A stretch of 64,000 nucleotides of DNA from Fibrobacter sp. UWP2 (GCF_900141705.1 NZ_FQYM01000019.1:1-64000), one strand, 5' to 3'; positions 43,892 through 54,396 are shown, counted from the stretch's first letter. Made by a program: numbers and translations. The notes: generated from the sequence alone by a model not told the origin.

Positions 43892-46800
43892 TTAAAGCCC
43901 AAAGTCCATGGCGTTCGCTTTGCCGCGCCGGACCCCCCATAGGAAGTCGCGGGTCGATTCCTTGACTGTTTCGCCCGCAATGGTGATGGAGTATTCTAGG
44001 CGGGAGATGTACACGCCGGTACCTACCAGCTTGCCGTTGCTTGTCCGCATGTTCCAGGCGAGGAATATGTTGCCGCTGTTGGTGAGGCAGTTCTCTCCCT
44101 CCCCGTAAACCTTTTCGTCGGCGCAGGAGAAGGAACCCGATTCCTTGTTGATAAAGTGGCCCAGGTGACTGTAATAGTGCGTTTGGTAATTGAGCACTAT
44201 TTCGGTTGGGTTCACGACGGAAATGAGTCCCTGGGCGAATCCGTCGATATTCGTTGCGTTGAGGTCGCCTTTTTTGATGGATTGGATGACTTGGTCGCTA
44301 ATGCCGTAATCCTTGAGCTTCGCGTTGGAGATGGTACCGTTCGCGATGGCGTCCAGCACGCTCTGCTCTGTGGCGTAGGGGTAGGTGATCGCGGTGTCGC
44401 GACTGTTTTCTACGACGGTGTTGACCAGTTCGTTGATGGTGGCCACGTCCTCGGCGGAGAGACCTATGGTGGTGTAGTTGGTGGCGGTTATGGTGCCGGC
44501 CATGATACCCGCTAGGGCGTCTTCCGACAGGTTGCTGCCGCCAATGTTGTCGTTCAGAATGTCGCTAAACACCTGCATGGCGGCGGAATCTAGGGGCATT
44601 TGCGTGACGGTGACAACGGAGTCGGTCATGTAGCGCTCGATAAGCGCCTCGAGAGTCTCGATTTCTTCGGTGGTCTTGCTGGTGACGAGGGAGGCGAGGG
44701 TAAAGCCGATGAGGTTCCCCTGCACGCCCTTCTCAGCGGCCAGCTGCTTGGCGGTGAGGTTGGTGTCGGCACGCACGGGGGTGGAAGCCGTCTCGGTGTT
44801 GGTGTACTTAAAGGTAGAATCGTTGGTGGGGTCCATTACGATAACGCCCGGGCTGGTGACTGTCGTGGACTGTTCGCCGTTGATTTTGACCCAGGGGTTC
44901 CACAAGTGGGGCTTGTTGCCTACGGGGTCTAGCGCAGTGGTGGGGCTCGCTTCGCTGGGAGTCAATCGCACCAGGTCGCCCGCGTCGGGAATGTATTCGT
45001 CGGCGCCCTGGGTCACGAATATGAGTGTCAACTGGTTGCCGCGGCTTTCGTGCCCGCGGGATACGGGCACCCGCAATACCCCGTTGCTGGAATACGCAAT
45101 CATTTCGTCGCTATAGCCCTCTTGGAGGGTTTCGGAAAAGGTGAGGCTCAAAATGTGCTTGTTGCCGTCGATGGTCTTTTTCGCCTTGGTCACGATGGGG
45201 CCGATGCCGTCGGCAATGGGCTCGTTGCGGATGGTGAAGTGGTAGCTTTTGCCGTTCTCCCTGTAGGTCACGTAGGTGGTCATGTTGCCGGTGTAAACGC
45301 CGTCGGTTCCGCCCGTGAAAATCTTGGTGCCAAAACCGCAGGTCTCGTTCTCGCCGCAGGTGCCCGGGGCCGTCAAAGTGATGCTGGTTCCGTTGTTCGT
45401 AATGTTGAACTGCCTTTCCATGGGGAACTGCTCGCCAAAGTACACCTGCAGGGAGTCCAGGACGTTTTGGCTGTCAAAGGGCTTGTCGAAGGCCAGGTCG
45501 ATCTTGTCGCCGCGCCCGTCGCCGTTGCGGTCGTAGATGGTGGCGGTCTTTACGTGGGGTACGACCGGCTCGGCAAAATTCAGGCGAGTCCAATAGGCCT
45601 TCACGTTGCCGCTCCCCGTTGCGGTGAGGGTGGCGTTCTCCACCGGGCCATTGGCGATCACGTAGAATACGGCGTGCTTTTCGGCGTCCATGGTCACGGA
45701 GGAGATGGACTTGCCGTTTGCATCCACAAGGGAAACCAGCGGGTTGTCGATGGCGAGCCGGATGTTCTTGTTGTAGTTGGTGAGCTTGGCCGACTCATCC
45801 TTGAAGGTCACGTGGACCTCGTATTTTTCGTAGGCCCACTTGCCAATCTGCAGGGAATCGCCAGAGACTTCGGTGCCTAGGATTTTCCAGTTGGAATCGG
45901 CGTAGGCGATGGCCGGGGCGTTGCCGGGGACGGTGATTTCCACCTTGGCGGTTTGGTTGGGGTCCGATTTCAAGGTGATGTACAAGAAGTAGTGGCCCGA
46001 GGGCAAATCGGAGTAGTCGACTATCCTTACGGAGTCAATGGTGAACGTGGTGTCGCTGGTGATGTTGATGCCTTCGAAATAGGTTACCCCGGACTTGAGC
46101 GTGGTATCGATGGTGCTGCCCACTAGGCGGAACGTGGATGCGCCGCCGGTGGTGTCGGTGGTGGTTTGCGCCTGGGCGGAAAAGTCGCAGCTGAGGGCGT
46201 CCTTCTTGTTGATTTGCCAAATGTCATAGTCGGTTTTGCCCAGCGCCATCTGGTTGGGAGTGAGGAACATGGATGCATCGGCCTGCAGGTCCATGGAGGT
46301 GCGCATCTTGAAGTTGCCCTCCACCTTGTAGCGCTCGGTGTAGAAGATGTTGAACGTGTAGGTTTGGCCTGCAGTGAGCCCCAGGGTATCCAGGTCTACC
46401 GAGGCGCTGCGGCGGTCGTGCACGCCGCCGATGTCCACTACCAGCCTGCCGTCGATAAACACCCAAACGTCGTCGTCGCCCAAAAATTCAAAGTACTGGC
46501 CCGGCACGTACTCGAACTTGGCCTGCACCTTCATGGACATGCCGTAGTTGTGGTATGCCCTGTTGCTGCTCTTGCCGCTGCCGTCAATGCCCGTAAAGCC
46601 GCTGGGGATGGAATCGTAATAGGGGTTCGGGATTGTCTTTTCGTCGTCCAGGAACTGGAAGTCGTCTATGAGGAACATGCCTCCGCGGGCGTCGCCTGTG
46701 GATTCGCCGGCGTCGCGGTCCATCTGGGCGCGCCAAATGCCGTCGTCGTCTAGTACAAGGGTCATGTTGCGGCATGTGGCGTTGGTGTAGCTCCTGCCGT

Positions 46801-47629
46801 TTTTGACGGCGAGGGTTTCGGGAATAAACCAGCGGTTCAGATACTCGGCATTTTTGCATTGGCCTTCCCAGTCAAAACTCTCGTTGCGGACGGGCACGCC
46901 GTTTGGCCCCAGAGTGGGCAAGACCATGCCGTTGATTACCGACTTGCCATCGTTATTGCAGCCGCCGGTCTCGTTGCTATTGCTGCCCTTGGTGCCCTTG
47001 GGCGTGGAATTGGGCCAGCACAGGTTATTGTTGTCGCCGCCAAAGTCACTGCTGATGCCGTCGCCGCCGCGCGATGCGGTGCCGCCCAGTTCTGCGGCGC
47101 GGGTCTGGGGGTTGTATTTTTCGGCGTTGCTGTACGAGCCGTCGTACCAGTCGAACATCATCACGGGCAAGTCTTTTACGGGGCAGTCCCCCAGTACACC
47201 CGGGTGGGCCGAACTGAGTTCGGGGGCGTCGGCCTTGAACGCGCGAACCCAAATGGAATCGCCTTCGGCGAAGATGCTGTCGATGGGGATTTCGTTGTCG
47301 ACGGTAATGGCGGATTCCTCGATGCCCACCATGCCGTAATACTTGTAGCCGATGGTCTGCTTAAAATAAAGCATGGAGGTTTGTTCGAGTGTGACGTTCG
47401 CCTTGAACCACCCGCAATAATTGTCGACCTTCTTCATGATGGCGGTGGAATCGCCGTCCACGTAAATAATGGCGGACGTGTTGGTCCATGGTGTCATGAA
47501 AAATACGGTCTTGCTTTTCCCGGCTGCAGACGAGGGCTCGTCGTCGTTGTATCTCCCTGGTTGAGCCTGCAGGCTTGTTGCGAGGGCAAGCCCGAAGGCA
47601 AGCCCCACGGCTAGTTTGCTATACCACAT
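43892..47629 (-). CDS. Giant secreted fibro-slime domain protein 2
   Basis: A 1245-residue paralogue of the previous protein and its closest relative by eye. Signal peptide [21 protein letters not shown]-terminal DNYCGWFKA module; an Asn/Gly-rich loop with [16 protein letters not shown]; fibro-slime domain at about residues 313-441 ([40 protein letters not shown]); Ig-like middle region; [13 protein letters not shown] at about 700; helical segment; C-terminal FlgD-like module with [13 protein letters not shown] ending [15 protein letters not shown] 47629 follows GGAG. Probably exported; binding ligand unknown. Confidence 0.88.
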   Translation of the reverse strand: MWYSKLAVGLAFGLALATSLQAQPGRYNDDEPSSAAGKSKTVFFMTPWTNTSAIIYVDGDSTAIMKKVDNYCGWFKANVTLEQTSMLYFKQTIGYKYYGMVGIEESAITVDNEIPIDSIFAEGDSIWVRAFKADAPELSSAHPGVLGDCPVKDLPVMMFDWYDGSYSNAEKYNPQTRAAELGGTASRGGDGISSDFGGDNNNLCWPNSTPKGTKGSNSNETGGCNNDGKSVINGMVLPTLGPNGVPVRNESFDWEGQCKNAEYLNRWFIPETLAVKNGRSYTNATCRNMTLVLDDDGIWRAQMDRDAGESTGDARGGMFLIDDFQFLDDEKTIPNPYYDSIPSGFTGIDGSGKSSNRAYHNYGMSMKVQAKFEYVPGQYFEFLGDDDVWVFIDGRLVVDIGGVHDRRSASVDLDTLGLTAGQTYTFNIFYTERYKVEGNFKMRTSMDLQADASMFLTPNQMALGKTDYDIWQINKKDALSCDFSAQAQTTTDTTGGASTFRLVGSTIDTTLKSGVTYFEGINITSDTTFTIDSVRIVDYSDLPSGHYFLYITLKSDPNQTAKVEITVPGNAPAIAYADSNWKILGTEVSGDSLQIGKWAYEKYEVHVTFKDESAKLTNYNKNIRLAIDNPLVSLVDANGKSISSVTMDAEKHAVFYVIANGPVENATLTATGSGNVKAYWTRLNFAEPVVPHVKTATIYDRNGDGRGDKIDLAFDKPFDSQNVLDSLQVYFGEQFPMERQFNITNNGTSITLTAPGTCGENETCGFGTKIFTGGTDGVYTGNMTTYVTYRENGKSYHFTIRNEPIADGIGPIVTKAKKTIDGNKHILSLTFSETLQEGYSDEMIAYSSNGVLRVPVSRGHESRGNQLTLIFVTQGADEYIPDAGDLVRLTPSEASPTTALDPVGNKPHLWNPWVKINGEQSTTVTSPGVIVMDPTNDSTFKYTNTETASTPVRADTNLTAKQLAAEKGVQGNLIGFTLASLVTSKTTEEIETLEALIERYMTDSVVTVTQMPLDSAAMQVFSDILNDNIGGSNLSEDALAGIMAGTITATNYTTIGLSAEDVATINELVNTVVENSRDTAITYPYATEQSVLDAIANGTISNAKLKDYGISDQVIQSIKKGDLNATNIDGFAQGLISVVNPTEIVLNYQTHYYSHLGHFINKESGSFSCADEKVYGEGENCLTNSGNIFLAWNMRTSNGKLVGTGVYISRLEYSITIAGETVKESTRDFLWGVRRGKANAMDFGL

Positions 47630-47648
47630 CCCATCACTCCAAGTGTTT

Positions 47649-47677
47649 AAAAATTATTTGCACCAATAATTTGACAA
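47649..47677 (-). promoter_or_regulatory. Promoter-like motif for fibro-slime gene 2 (TTG-N18-TAATTTTT)
   Basis: On the minus strand; TTG (47677-47675) and TAATTTTT (47656-47649). The region 47690-47800 is strongly AT-rich. Confidence 0.45.
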
Positions 47678-47837
47678 AAGAAAAATATTTTAAAATTCGT
47701 CAAAATTCAATAGTTTTTATACATAAGTGTGTAAAAACTTTTTGCAAATGGCGGAAAAATGCGTGTTTTTCGCGCATTTCGGGAATTTTTGCCCCGTAAA
47801 GTGCCCGTGAGGGGTGCGGCAAAAAAGGGACTACAGA

Positions 47838-47869
47838 AAAGGCACCCCATATTTATACAGGGTGCCTTT
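47838..47869 (-). terminator. Terminator of fibro-slime gene 3
   Basis: Perfect 10-bp arms AAAGGCACCC/GGGTGCCTTT with a 12-nt loop, 32 nt below the gene 3 stop. Read on the minus strand a short T-run follows. Confidence 0.8.
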
Positions 47870-47901
47870 GGTTCTTGGAGTGTATAGAAATATATTGAGA
47901 C

Positions 47902-50900
47902 TTAAAGCCCAAAGTCCATGGCGTTCACATTGCCGCGGCGTACCCCCCAGAGGAAGTCTCTTGCCTGCTTGCTGATGGTGTTGCTGTTGACCGAAATCTT
48001 GATTTCGAGACGGGCGATGTAAATGCCCGTGGCGGCCAGGCGCCCCCCGCTTGAACGCATGTTCCAGGCGAGGAAGAACCGTCCGTTGTTTTCAAGGCAG
48101 TCGCTGGCGCCGTCGGCCTTGAAAATGTCGTCGGTGCAACGGATGGAGCCTTCGTCGCGGTTCACAAAGTGGCCCAGGCTCGTATAGTAGGTCGCCCTGT
48201 ACCAGAGCTCGGTATTGTCGGCGACGGTTACGGCGATTTGTTCGATGTCGGCCTCAGAACCACTCTCGTAATAGCGCAGGTTTTCTTTGGTCAGAAGGCC
48301 GTTCTCGTAAGCGTCCACAATAATGTCGGGGAGGCCCAAACGGTCCTGGGCGTCGTCAATGGAGAGTTTCCCTGCACTCACGGCGTTCAGGATCTCTTCA
48401 AGGGTGTAAGTGTCATGGGGGTCGCCGTTTTCGACGGCCTCTTTGTCGGTGTATGTCGTTTTGCCTTGGACCGCTTTGACAATCTCTGCAATCTCGTTAC
48501 GGACAAGTGAACCCATATCGAGGTCGCCCAGGTAGTGACCTTGCGTGCCGTAAATGGCGGCGACCTGCTGTGCCGTGAGTTTTTGCTCGCCGCTCACCAA
48601 CTTGGGGACGGTCGCCGATTCGCTCCTTACAATGGCGCTTGCGCTGTCAAAGACATCGGAATGCCTGTCAAGAACTACGACTGTGGGGCTTGTGATACGC
48701 ACGCTCTGTTCACCGGTGATGCGTGCCCACGGGTTCAGCTCGTGTGGCGGAACGTTGACCAGGTCGAGTGCGAGCCCTCCAATGGAAGGCGGCGTAAAGC
48801 GGATGGAGTCGCCCACGGTCGGTACTACGTCATGGACGCTTCCCTTGACATAAATCAATGTCCATTGGTTTGCCGAGGATGTGGCAATGTGGGCGGGTTG
48901 AATCAGGTTGCTCAACTGGCTTGTGGCGCTGTTGTTGCGGAAGCGGAAGAAGTCGACATTGGCGCCTTCCTTGTTGATTCCTTCGCTGAACGTCAGCTGC
49001 AGTTGTGTGTTGCCGTCATCCGAAATGGAAATCTCGGCGGCGGTAATGACCGGGCCCACCTTGTCGGTAAGCTGCCCCTCGACAGGGAATACGGCGGTGG
49101 ATTTGTCTTCGGGATCTGTATAGGTGTACCAGATGTTCAGTTTGCCAGAATAGGGGCTGGAGGCGCCGCCGGTGAAAATGCCCCTGCCAAAGCAGTTCTT
49201 GGCGGCGACGATGGTGGCGACGTCTTCGCCAATTTTGTATGTGACTTTGTTGAAGCTGTTGTTCTTGGGAAGCGTGTAGGCGCTGTCGTTGATGCCAAAG
49301 ACGAACTTGAGTGAATCAAGAACGCTGGAATCACTCAGCGGTTTGTTGAAGTGGATCCAAATGCTATCGCTTCGTCCATCCCCGTTGCGGTCATAAATGT
49401 AGGCGCTCTCGATTTGCGGAACAGGCGGTTCCTTCATGTTGATTTGCGTCCACAGGGCCTGCTTGTTCTTGGAGGAAATTGACGAGATGGTCAACGTGGC
49501 GTTTACGATTTCGCCGGTGCCCCTAACAAAGAAGTTCGCCTTGCCGGAGTCGAGTACGACCTCGGTGATGGGGTTCCCCATGGAGTCGCAGGCGATGAGG
49601 AGCGTGTCGGAGGTCTTGATCTCAACCTTGATACCGCTGTAAATGCTGGCCCATTCTTCGGCATACATGATGCTTACGGGGTACGAGCGGCCAGCCCACA
49701 TCTTTTCGTTCTTGTTCAAATTGAGCGGGAGTGTGTCGCTGCTGACATTAAAGACCATGGAGTCGTTTTCGAGCAGGCTGCCGTACGGGTACCAGTACTT
49801 GTCAAAACAGAGGGAGTCCGTTTCGTCTTCCGATTCGATGTTCAAAATGCAATAGCTGGAGTCCTTTACGCCTGAGAAGGCGATGTTCGGGAATTCGTAC
49901 GGGTCCACGGTAAAGTAAACATCCTTGAAGTCGTTGGGGTTCGTCTTGAGGGAAACGCGGACAAAGTAAGTTCCCGGCGGCAGCGCCTTTGCCTTGGTGA
50001 TGGCCTTGGGGTCAATGGTAATCATGGTGAAGTCGTTGCCGATGGTGATGCCATTGTAGTAGAGGGAATCCAGTATGTTCAAGGCGACGCCCTTGCCGCT
50101 AAGGCTTCTGCCAAAGAGGACAAAGTTCGAGGGGCCTCGCTCGGTGTGTTCCAGTTCTGGAGTCGACGAGAAGTCGCAAGCCAGTTTGCGCTCACGAATA
50201 ATCTGCCACACTTCCTTCTTGATGATCTTGGGGGCGTCCGAAATGTCGGTCAACAGCATGCTCGATTCCACATGCAAGTCGATGGACGTTTTCATCATGA
50301 AGTTCGAGGCTTCGCGCTTGCGTTCGGCGTAAAAGATGTGGAAGTTGTAGGTGGAGTCTTCTTCGAGGCCCAGCTTGTCGAGGTTGACGCTTTTTTTCAC
50401 CTTCTTGTGCTGGCCGCCAATGTCCACGACCAGTTTATTGTCGATGAACACCCACACGTCGTCGTCGCCGTTGAACTCAAAGTACTGCCCCTTCACGTAC
50501 TGGAAGGTGGCCTGGATTTTCATGGCGAAACCGAAGTTGTGGTAGCCGCGGCCCGAACCTGCGTACAACGAATCGTAATGCGGGTTCTCTATGGTGCCTG
50601 CACTGTCGAGGTAGCGGAAGTCGTCGAGAAGGAATAGTCCCTGCTCGGGGCTCTCGTCGTCGATTTGCGCATACCAGAATCCTTCGTCGGTGAGGCTGAG
50701 CGGGATTTCGCGGCAGGTGACGTTCGTGTATTCGTTGCCGGCGTCATCCTTGGCGAGAACCTCGGGCAAGAACCAGTCATTCAAGTGGGTGGCGTTTGTG
50801 CAGTTGCTGGGGAAGTTGGAGGCGCGTACGGGGACACCGTTGGCGCCCAGTTCCTTTTCGACCATGCCTGTCATGGGGTCGGCTTCGCAACCGCTCTTGC

Positions 50901-51852
50901 CAAAGTCCTGACTTGTGCCTTCGCCGTACATGGGGACGCCGCGTACATCGAACCCGGTGCGGCCCGCGCCTTTTTTGCGTTGCCATTCTTCGTAGGCGTC
51001 CTTGGTGCCGTCGGAATTTACGGTGCCGTCGTACCAGTCGAACATCATCACGGGTAAGTTTTTAATGGGGCAGTCGCCCAATACTTCGGGATACTCGCTA
51101 AAGAGTTCAGGGGAGCCGAACTGGAATCCCTGTACCCAGATAGTGTCGGTGAGGGCGGCGATGGAATCAAGGCTGATTTCTTGGTCAGGTGAGATTTCTT
51201 CTTTGGTAGGGCCCTCGATGCCTACGGAAGTCCCGCCGATAGTTTGTTTGAAATAGACGTAGAACTCGCCTTTGGGGGGCGTAATCTTGGCTTCGAACCA
51301 TCCGCAGTAATTGGGGACGGAGGACATGTAGCTTTCGCTGCCGTTTACGTACAAAAGGGCGTTGGTATTGCTCCAGGGCGCCAAAAAGCGGATGACTTTC
51401 TTTTGAGAAACGGGAATGTCCAGCTTGGTGGGTGAAATGGTTAGGGTGCTGTCGTCGTTGATGATAATCCAGACTTCGGCAATGGCCTGGCTGTCGACTC
51501 CGTTTTGGTAATCGGGGAAGAGCTCCGCCAAATACGGTTCGTGTCCTTCGTTCAAGTTGGTTTTGCAGGAACCCTCGTTGCAGCCAAGCCCAAAGCGGAG
51601 CTGGCGTACGGTTTCGCGCCCTTCGCGGTCGGAACCTTCAAGGCGTTCTTGCTTGAACTCGATGGTGAACATGTCGTCTTCACCACGGGTCAGGGAATGA
51701 TACTTGAAATTAGATTCGTTGTCGGCGTAATAAATGGTATTTCCGCCGTCATAAATGACGTGGGCGATAGCTACATAATCTGCGGCACTCACGCAAACAA
51801 CTAACGGGGCGAGGCACAACACCAAACCCCGGAGCAGGCCTTTAATCCTCAT
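47902..51852 (-). CDS. Giant secreted fibro-slime domain protein 3, with extra N-terminal domain
   Basis: A 1316-residue, more divergent paralogue. The signal peptide MRIKGLLRGLVLCLAPLVVC is followed by about 115 residues not present in the other two (from DYVAIAHVIYDGGNTIYYAD to about the LDIPVS segment), then the shared N-terminal module with NYCGWFEAK, fibro-slime domain at about 400-522 ([39 protein letters not shown]), Ig-like modules, DRNGDGRSDS at about 817, and a C-terminal module with LAATGIYIARLE ending RRGNVNAMDFGL. ATG 51852 is preceded by AGGAGAA. Part of a three-gene tandem array. Confidence 0.87.
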   Translation of the reverse strand: MRIKGLLRGLVLCLAPLVVCVSAADYVAIAHVIYDGGNTIYYADNESNFKYHSLTRGEDDMFTIEFKQERLEGSDREGRETVRQLRFGLGCNEGSCKTNLNEGHEPYLAELFPDYQNGVDSQAIAEVWIIINDDSTLTISPTKLDIPVSQKKVIRFLAPWSNTNALLYVNGSESYMSSVPNYCGWFEAKITPPKGEFYVYFKQTIGGTSVGIEGPTKEEISPDQEISLDSIAALTDTIWVQGFQFGSPELFSEYPEVLGDCPIKNLPVMMFDWYDGTVNSDGTKDAYEEWQRKKGAGRTGFDVRGVPMYGEGTSQDFGKSGCEADPMTGMVEKELGANGVPVRASNFPSNCTNATHLNDWFLPEVLAKDDAGNEYTNVTCREIPLSLTDEGFWYAQIDDESPEQGLFLLDDFRYLDSAGTIENPHYDSLYAGSGRGYHNFGFAMKIQATFQYVKGQYFEFNGDDDVWVFIDNKLVVDIGGQHKKVKKSVNLDKLGLEEDSTYNFHIFYAERKREASNFMMKTSIDLHVESSMLLTDISDAPKIIKKEVWQIIRERKLACDFSSTPELEHTERGPSNFVLFGRSLSGKGVALNILDSLYYNGITIGNDFTMITIDPKAITKAKALPPGTYFVRVSLKTNPNDFKDVYFTVDPYEFPNIAFSGVKDSSYCILNIESEDETDSLCFDKYWYPYGSLLENDSMVFNVSSDTLPLNLNKNEKMWAGRSYPVSIMYAEEWASIYSGIKVEIKTSDTLLIACDSMGNPITEVVLDSGKANFFVRGTGEIVNATLTISSISSKNKQALWTQINMKEPPVPQIESAYIYDRNGDGRSDSIWIHFNKPLSDSSVLDSLKFVFGINDSAYTLPKNNSFNKVTYKIGEDVATIVAAKNCFGRGIFTGGASSPYSGKLNIWYTYTDPEDKSTAVFPVEGQLTDKVGPVITAAEISISDDGNTQLQLTFSEGINKEGANVDFFRFRNNSATSQLSNLIQPAHIATSSANQWTLIYVKGSVHDVVPTVGDSIRFTPPSIGGLALDLVNVPPHELNPWARITGEQSVRITSPTVVVLDRHSDVFDSASAIVRSESATVPKLVSGEQKLTAQQVAAIYGTQGHYLGDLDMGSLVRNEIAEIVKAVQGKTTYTDKEAVENGDPHDTYTLEEILNAVSAGKLSIDDAQDRLGLPDIIVDAYENGLLTKENLRYYESGSEADIEQIAVTVADNTELWYRATYYTSLGHFVNRDEGSIRCTDDIFKADGASDCLENNGRFFLAWNMRSSGGRLAATGIYIARLEIKISVNSNTISKQARDFLWGVRRGNVNAMDFGL

Positions 51853-51896
51853 CCGATTCTCCTATTCCCTAACTCAACCAAATCCCAGACTTGAGC

Positions 51897-51926
51897 ATAA
51901 AATAGATTTTTATTCTTGATACTCAA
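51897..51926 (-). promoter_or_regulatory. Promoter-like motif for fibro-slime gene 3 (TTG-N19-TATTTTAT)
   Basis: On the minus strand; TTG (51926-51924) and TATTTTAT (51904-51897), giving a leader of about 40 nt. Confidence 0.45.
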
Positions 51927-51968
51927 AGAGTTATGAACTTCCGGCGAGGTAAAATTTTGTTTAGGTAG

Positions 51969-52000
51969 TTGCCGTTTCCGTTGTACATGATGTAAATTGG
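51969..52000 (+). promoter_or_regulatory. Promoter-like motif for pta (TTG-N21-TAAATTGG)
   Basis: TTG at 51969 and TAAATTGG at 51993, 21-nt spacing, giving a leader of about 75 nt to the pta ATG. A TTGGAA/TTCCAA palindrome spans 51997-52012. Confidence 0.45.
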
Positions 52001-52082
52001 AAGTTTTTTCCAAAAAAAGGCGTGTTTTGCTGTTTTCAAAAAACCTAATTTTAAAGGCGTAAATTCAAAATTGGAGATACCT

Positions 52083-53483
52083 ATGAATCGAGTTTATTTG
52101 GTTGCCGCTGCCGAAGCGGAAATGGCCGCTAGGGTCGAAGTCGTAAAGGGTGCTGTTGCCATGGTGGGTCAGAAGGCCGCCGTATACAAGCCGCTCGCCG
52201 CCGTGAGTGCAGCTGATGCCGCCGAGCAGATCAAGGCCGGTGCCGATGCCGCCCTCATGGAAAAGATTTGCGCCGACTTTTTGAAGCGGGATTTTGACGC
52301 TGTTGATGTGGTGATTGTGGAAGGCGCCGCCGGCATGAGCGCTCTCGTGGGGCAAAAGTTCAACGAAAAACTTGCCACAGCCCTCGATGCCAAGATTTTT
52401 GCCAACGGCGAAGATGCCGACCTGTTTTGCCATAGCCGCCTTTTGAAGTGCGAAAAGTGCCTTGCCGCCGACCTCGCTGAACCTGCCGCCGAACGCAAGA
52501 CGAGCCAGGCGATGTTCCGTGCGGGTCTTTTGGTGAAGGCTTCCAAGGCGGTCAAGCGCATCGCCCTCCCCGAAGGCAGCGAACCGCGCACCGTGCAGGC
52601 TGCCTGTCTCGCCGTGGAACGCAAGATTGCGACCCCGGTTCTCATCGGCAAAAAGGCTGAAATCGAGGCTACGGCAAAGTCCGTGGGCGTGACGCTGCCG
52701 GCCGGCATCGAGATTATTGAACCCAGTGCCGAACTCGCCGAAAAGTACGTGCCGACGCTCGTGGAGCTCCGCAAGGCCAAGGGCATGACTCCGGAACTCG
52801 CCCGCGCCGCCCTTGCCGACAACGTGATGCTTGCGACCATGATGCTCAAGTTCGGTGAAGTGGACGGCCTCGTGAGCGGCGCCATCCACTCTACCGCCGA
52901 TACGCTCCGCCCTGCCCTCCAGATTATCAAGACGGCTCCGGGCGTGAAGTCGGTGAGCTCCGTGTTCTTTATGTGCATGCCTGGACAAACCTACATTTAC
53001 GGCGACTGCGCCATCAACCTGAACCCGACCGCCGAGGAACTGGCCGGCATTGCCATGCAGTGCGACGACACCGCCAAGGCGTTTGGACTCCCGAGCCGTG
53101 TGGCGATGCTCAGTTACAGCACCATCAACAGCGGCAAGGGTCCGGATGCCGACTTGGTGAAGGCCGCTACGGCCATGGTCAAGGAAGCCCGCCCCGAAAT
53201 GCTTGTGGATGGTCCGCTGCAGTACGACGCCGCCACGGTGCCGAGCGTGGGTTCGCTCAAGGCCCCGAACAGCCCGGTGGCCGGCAAGGCGACAGTGTTC
53301 GTGTTCCCCGACTTGAGCGCGGGCAACATTGGTTACAAGGCGGTGCAGCGCTCGGCTCAGGGCACGATTTCGATTGGACCGATGCTCCAGGGCCTGGCGA
53401 AGCCGGTGAACGACCTCAGCCGCGGGGCGCTTGTCGAAGACATCGTGTATACGATTGCCCTCACTGCCGTCCAGGCACAGTAG
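52083..53483 (+). CDS. pta: Phosphate acetyltransferase
   Basis: Converts acetyl-CoA and phosphate to acetyl phosphate, the step before acetate kinase, and contributes to acetate production. ATG 52083 ([20 protein letters not shown]) follows GGAGA and gives 466 residues. The C-terminal catalytic domain from about residue 145 has [44 protein letters not shown]-like conserved helices and [18 protein letters not shown]. The N-terminal part (about 140 residues) is a shortened P-loop-like region, so the protein is much smaller than the ~700-residue enterobacterial Pta. No acetate kinase gene adjoins it. Confidence 0.92.
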   Translation: MNRVYLVAAAEAEMAARVEVVKGAVAMVGQKAAVYKPLAAVSAADAAEQIKAGADAALMEKICADFLKRDFDAVDVVIVEGAAGMSALVGQKFNEKLATALDAKIFANGEDADLFCHSRLLKCEKCLAADLAEPAAERKTSQAMFRAGLLVKASKAVKRIALPEGSEPRTVQAACLAVERKIATPVLIGKKAEIEATAKSVGVTLPAGIEIIEPSAELAEKYVPTLVELRKAKGMTPELARAALADNVMLATMMLKFGEVDGLVSGAIHSTADTLRPALQIIKTAPGVKSVSSVFFMCMPGQTYIYGDCAINLNPTAEELAGIAMQCDDTAKAFGLPSRVAMLSYSTINSGKGPDADLVKAATAMVKEARPEMLVDGPLQYDAATVPSVGSLKAPNSPVAGKATVFVFPDLSAGNIGYKAVQRSAQGTISIGPMLQGLAKPVNDLSRGALVEDIVYTIALTAVQAQ

Positions 53484-53516
53484 AGACCGCTCGGGTTGAA
53501 CTCGGGAGCCGCTTCT
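53483..53516 (+). repeat. 34-bp repeat copy 1 (after pta)
   Basis: Starts GAGACCGCTCGGGTTGAACT and ends GGGAGCCGCTTCT. It matches copy 2 at 53576-53609 with one mismatch. It begins on the last base of the pta stop codon. Confidence 0.85.
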
Positions 53517-53542
53517 CTGGTAAACCCTCGCTCTCGCGCCCG

Positions 53543-53562
53543 CCCCTGATTAAGATCAGGGG
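53543..53562. repeat. Perfect palindrome CCCCTGAT-TAAG-ATCAGGGG
   Basis: An 8-bp stem between the two 34-bp repeats. No T-tract follows on either strand, so it is not a standard terminator. Confidence 0.8.
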
Positions 53563-53575
53563 CTTGCCGCTCACG

Positions 53576-53609
53576 GAGACCGCTCGGGTTGGACTCGGGA
53601 GCCGCTTCT
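53576..53609 (+). repeat. 34-bp repeat copy 2
   Basis: One mismatch to copy 1. It overlaps the last two bases of the minus-strand gene that follows. The first 11 bases, GAGACCGCTCG, also occur at 21503-21513 directly after the clpX stop codon. Confidence 0.85.
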
Positions 53610-54396
53610 ATTTCTTGTCGAGTTTGGCGTTGATCTTTTTTTGCAGCTCTTTGAGCTGCCAGCGTCCGCGTTTGTCTTCGAGGAAGTAGCTGGTGCGAAT
53701 CCCGCGGGCCAGCCCCCGGTCAATGATGTTCAGGGCGTCGGCGTAGCGCTTTTGGTCAAAGCGGAGCTCCGCCAAAAAAAAGTAGGTGTAAAGATCTCTC
53801 GGGTCGTTCTTCAATGCCAAATTGAGGTAGTAGTCGGCAGAATCCTTTTTAGGCCACGAGAGGACGATGGGAATGTAGGGGAGCAGCTGGTGCGCCCTTC
53901 CTAAAATCTGGTAGTCGTTTGTGGACTTGGCGATGTCGCGAACGCGTGCGGCGACGCCCTCCTTCACGGCGGCGAGAGGGTTCTTCTCGGCACCCCACAT
54001 GGAGAGCGAAGAAGCGTAGATGTGTGAGATTTCCTTGTTCTTGGGGAACTTCAGGTAGGCAGCTTCGCTAATGTTCTTGAGCGAGTCCAAATGAATTTTG
54101 CGTTTGTTCTTGTCGAAGCGGGTAAACCGGAACGCAAAGTAGTAGGATTTGACGTAGCCCTCGGTGGCTTTTTCCAAAATCGAGGAATCTTCCATGGCTT
54201 TGCGGTAGGCGTCCTTCATCAAGTGGACGTTTTTGATGTCGGCCTTGTCTCCGTTGGCTCCCTCTGCACGCACGGCGTAGCAGGAATCTGCAAAACGCAG
54301 ATTCTCGTTGGCGAACAGGAACATTGCCGCCAGCAAAAGAAATCCAAACAATTTAGAGACTAACCCCATTGGAATAAAGCAATCCTTTTTTTTCAA
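53608..54396 (-). CDS. Exported TPR-like repeat protein of unknown function
   Basis: A 262-residue protein with an N-terminal signal (about residues 10-28, SKLFGFLLLAAMFLFA) and a helical remainder with repeat-like segments, including SADYYLNLALKNDPRDLYTY and KRYADALNIIDRGLARG near the C-terminus, which resemble tetratricopeptide repeats. Arg/Lys-rich C-terminal tail. ATG 54396 is used; an ATG nine codons in (MGLVSKLFGF) is an alternative. It lies 36 nt below the phosphofructokinase gene on the same strand. Family not recognised. Confidence 0.65.
   Translation of the reverse strand: MKKKDCFIPMGLVSKLFGFLLLAAMFLFANENLRFADSCYAVRAEGANGDKADIKNVHLMKDAYRKAMEDSSILEKATEGYVKSYYFAFRFTRFDKNKRKIHLDSLKNISEAAYLKFPKNKEISHIYASSLSMWGAEKNPLAAVKEGVAARVRDIAKSTNDYQILGRAHQLLPYIPIVLSWPKKDSADYYLNLALKNDPRDLYTYFFLAELRFDQKRYADALNIIDRGLARGIRTSYFLEDKRGRWQLKELQKKINAKLDKK

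Noticed and set aside
53543-53562. Terminator between pta and the TPR-like gene
   Set aside because: The CCCCTGAT/ATCAGGGG palindrome has no T-tract on either strand, so it is listed only as a palindrome.
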